Below are positions 18,943-21,082 of a DNA stretch of 21,082 nt, one piece after another. The stretch spans positions 1 through 21,082 of the forward strand of contig JALQPE010000525.1 of NCBI GenBank assembly GCA_030407315.1. Direction: 5' to 3'. The stretch comes from Asparagopsis taxiformis (taxonomy: Eukaryota > Rhodophyta > Florideophyceae > Bonnemaisoniales > Bonnemaisoniaceae). The position numbers and the translations under genes were made by a program. How positions within the stretch are numbered: position 1 is the first letter of the stretch; each line of letters opens with the position of its first letter. Under the pieces are notes generated by a model that did not search any database, had not been told where the DNA came from, and saw only the letters and a program-made list of their open reading frames with translations.

Positions 18943-19285
18943 TTTACTGCCTGAGGCAGTAAAAATCACTGCCTGAGCAATGTAGTGCCTGAGGCAGTAA
19001 AATTACTATTTTAATTTTTTCAGTTCTAGTGCCGCAGGCAGTAAAATACAAAATTTCCTGGCAGTACGCTATGTAGCAGAATGCAGTACTGTAGGATAGC
19101 AAATTCTAGTAATTTTTGCTGGTACCACTGGGCAGTAGTGCAATGCAGTGATTTTTGATGATTTTTGCAATGGAATGTACTGCCATACAGTACTGCCATG
19201 GCAAATAACCTGGCATTAGAATCAGGCAGTAAAATATACTGGCTCCGGCAGTGAGTTGTACTGCCTGCAAGTACTGCCTTGATAG
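18943..19285. repeat. Sequence crowded with ACTGCC/GGCAGT motifs
   Basis: About a dozen copies of ACTGCC or its complement GGCAGT, often extended to TACTGCCTGAGGCAGTA, lie at irregular spacing in both orientations. The clearest palindrome is TTTACTGCC-TGA-GGCAGTAAA at 18943-18963. The intervals are A/T-rich and unlike each other, so this is not a simple tandem repeat. The open frame that crosses it on the minus strand (19026-19364) is a by-product. Confidence 0.75.
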
Positions 19286-19610
19286 TAATTGGTGATTGGT
19301 ATTTTCTGAGATTCAATATTGCAATAGTTGTCCAGGATAGGGTCGTTGTGCAATGTGTTCGCATGTGAGTTCAAGTAGAGAAGAGAGGAAACTATTCTGA
19401 AGCTACTAGTAGTGAGAAGTGTACAGGATACATGGTCACATGGAAATGACTGTTACAAAAAAGGTAGGAGAAAATCGGTCGTTTTACGAGGATATGAATA
19501 GAGTAGGTGACATTATTTGTTACTATTGTTAGCAATTAGCATTCTCGTTGTACGGAAAGCGTTGAGGGGGACACACTGTGATTGGAACGAGAGGCGAAGT
19601 TTGACAGAAG
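19286..19610. other. Upstream region of the next gene, no feature recognised
   Basis: A/T-rich sequence with no repeat shared with the rest of the window. It presumably holds the promoter and leader of the gene at 19611. No TATA-type element stands out. Confidence 0.4.
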
Positions 19611-21082
19611 ATGGAATCTCAGCGTCGTGAGGAAAATCCAAATGACTGCCTAGCAGGGATTATTCGAGAGGGATTCAGGACAGTGACTGGGGAAGTTCGT
19701 CGTATTGGGGAGAGGATGGATGGGATCGACGATGATCGAACGTCCCAACGCCAGAAAATCGAAAAGCTGATGAGTCGCGTCGAGTTTATAGTAACGGAAC
19801 TGCAGGGTGTGAAAGACATCTGTGATGGTTTATTACAGCAGAGTCAGGGCACTTCGAAGAAGGGGATGACCAACAAGGACAGGGACCGGTTGCGCATCTC
19901 GCAGTCAGCAGAACTATCGTTTTCTTACAATTTTCTGTGTGCAGTATTTGGAACTGTTGTACCTTTGCTAGTCGACAAGATTGGTGCTGGAGCGACAATT
20001 TACACCAACCAAGGAATCTACGACCTCCGTGGGTGCAGGCTGCTTTCTGCAATGATGTTTGCAAAGCAGAGCAATGACAAGAGAGATGTGTTCCAATCCA
20101 ACACCGGGAAGAACAACATCGAGCTTCGTTTCCAAGTGGTAATGTCTCTCCTGCGGAACATTCAGAAGGAAAAGTCGGGGACATGCCGTACAGTGGAAGG
20201 CTCGAGCTCTGGACGCGATTCGAATGCGTTCAACGTCTGGAAGGAGAACAAGTACATTCCGGACAAAATAATCGAAGAAGTTGTTTATGGTGCCACTGGC
20301 GATGGCCGAAACCATGGTTTCGGGCTGCAGCCTGCAGGAAGCATTGACGGAGGAGCTAGGAAGCGGAGGAAAACAGATGCAGATGGTGGACAATTGAGCA
20401 AGCGTGAAATATCTTTGGCTGTTACGAAAGTTGCGCTGAAAAAGATGCTCGGTTTCCTGAACAAGTCTAGAGAGCAGGTGCGCCATCGATTCCTTGTCGA
20501 ACTGGGGTTCGCTCTAGTGTTGGAAAATGACGCATCTATCACTTTCGAGTTTCCAACTCACGATCTCATTCGAGATATGGATGTTATCCCGATACCCGTG
20601 TGACCAACGGAAATCTAAGGCCTGAGGAACGGAAAGTTGTGGATGACAAGAATTCCGAGATCTTGATACAATTCATCGCTGAGCGGAAAGAGATGGTTGT
20701 CATCATTCAGTACGAAGTCGAGATATCGGGATGTGTGGCCAAAAGGATGATTCGAAGGAGAATCAATATCCTGGAGGTAGCCCTGAACACTGCAATTGCT
20801 TTCCTTCAATGCACGAGTAGAATGGTTTTCCTGCGACGTTCCTGCAATTCACTCAGATTTGTCTATTCAAATCGCTTCCGGGATTCTAGGAATTTTCAAG
20901 GTACAATCAGGTCAGACCTTCGAAGAAAAAGTGCAAGACGAGCTCAAACAATTAGGAAAGGCGATGTTGCCGAGTGAGCGAATCTGTAAGAGGCATCTCT
21001 GCGAAGATGTACTGACAATTACTAACGAAAAATTCGATGAACAACACTTGGAACAACGTATTACCGCGTTTGAGGAGGATAG
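19611..21082 (+). pseudogene. Unknown coiled-coil protein gene with two frame changes, partial at window end
   Basis: The ATG at 19611 has a good context (GAAGATGG) and opens a 330-codon frame. Residues 15-75 form a likely coiled coil (RRIGERMDGIDDDRTSQRQK and on). A globular middle (SAELSFSYNFLCAVFGTVVP) follows, then a basic ARKRRKTD patch that could direct it to the nucleus, and a helical stretch before the TGA at 20601. A second frame overlaps this stop (GTGTGACC) and stays protein-like from 20600 to about 20815 (LRPEERKVVDDKNSEILIQF). After that the original frame is open again from about 20786 to the window end, with coding character (FEEKVQDELKQLGKAMLPSE). The simplest reading is one gene with two compensating shifts, decayed or mis-sequenced; an unusual intron is less likely. 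It resembles the 15914 gene only in general plan (basic and coiled N-terminus, then a globular domain). No function can be assigned. Confidence 0.55.

Noticed and set aside
12055..20603. UGA used as a sense codon in this genome
   Set aside because: Only isolated TGAs split the frames, tryptophan is regularly encoded by TGG, and other genes here end with TGA. Mutation or readthrough at single sites is simpler.

Overview
The window looks like repeat-rich nuclear DNA from a eukaryote. It has no operons or Shine-Dalgarno-spaced gene strings. It contains an AATAAA polyadenylation signal, Kozak-like ATG contexts, runs of GT...AG intron-like boundaries, several classes of tandem repeat, and long intron-less reading frames with eukaryotic domain types (a SET domain, acidic linkers, basic nuclear-localisation-like patches). 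The mixture of long single-exon genes and dense mobile-element debris would suit a florideophyte red alga such as Chondrus. That taxonomic guess is an inference and is not proven by anything visible.

Layout. (1) 1-5968 is a very long inverted repeat: two arms of about 1.6 kb around a 2.8 kb spacer that holds only doubtful gene fragments. (2) 6690-8160 is a diverged tandem array in which 12-nt and 27-nt blocks are repeatedly bracketed by splice-acceptor-like and GTAAGT donor-like sequence. (3) 8487-8654 is a 24-bp minisatellite and 8771-9157 is a 43-bp satellite with an alternating 86-bp higher-order pattern. It runs into short direct and inverted repeats that overlap the 3' end of a minus-strand gene (9214-9996). 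(4) 10265-15745 is bounded and interrupted by copies of a dispersed repeat carrying two invariant palindromes. Between the copies at 11525-11725 and 15491-15685, which face each other, lies one long frame split by a single TGA: an unrecognised 358-aa protein followed by a beta-class DNA amino-methyltransferase fused to a SET domain. (5) 15914-18198 is a coiled-coil protein gene that appears broken by one TGA and two frame changes. (6) 18276-18881 (minus) is the C-terminal end of a transposase-like protein, cut off next to a stretch crowded with ACTGCC/GGCAGT motifs. (7) 19611 to the end of the window is a second coiled-coil gene with two apparently compensating frame changes, running off the edge.

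The most interesting item is the methyltransferase-SET protein: one polypeptide that could modify both DNA and a protein (histone-like) substrate, carried in a unit flanked by inverted repeats. If that unit is mobile, the enzyme may act on the chromatin state of the element itself. All mobility claims are inferred from repeats; no complete transposase was identified.
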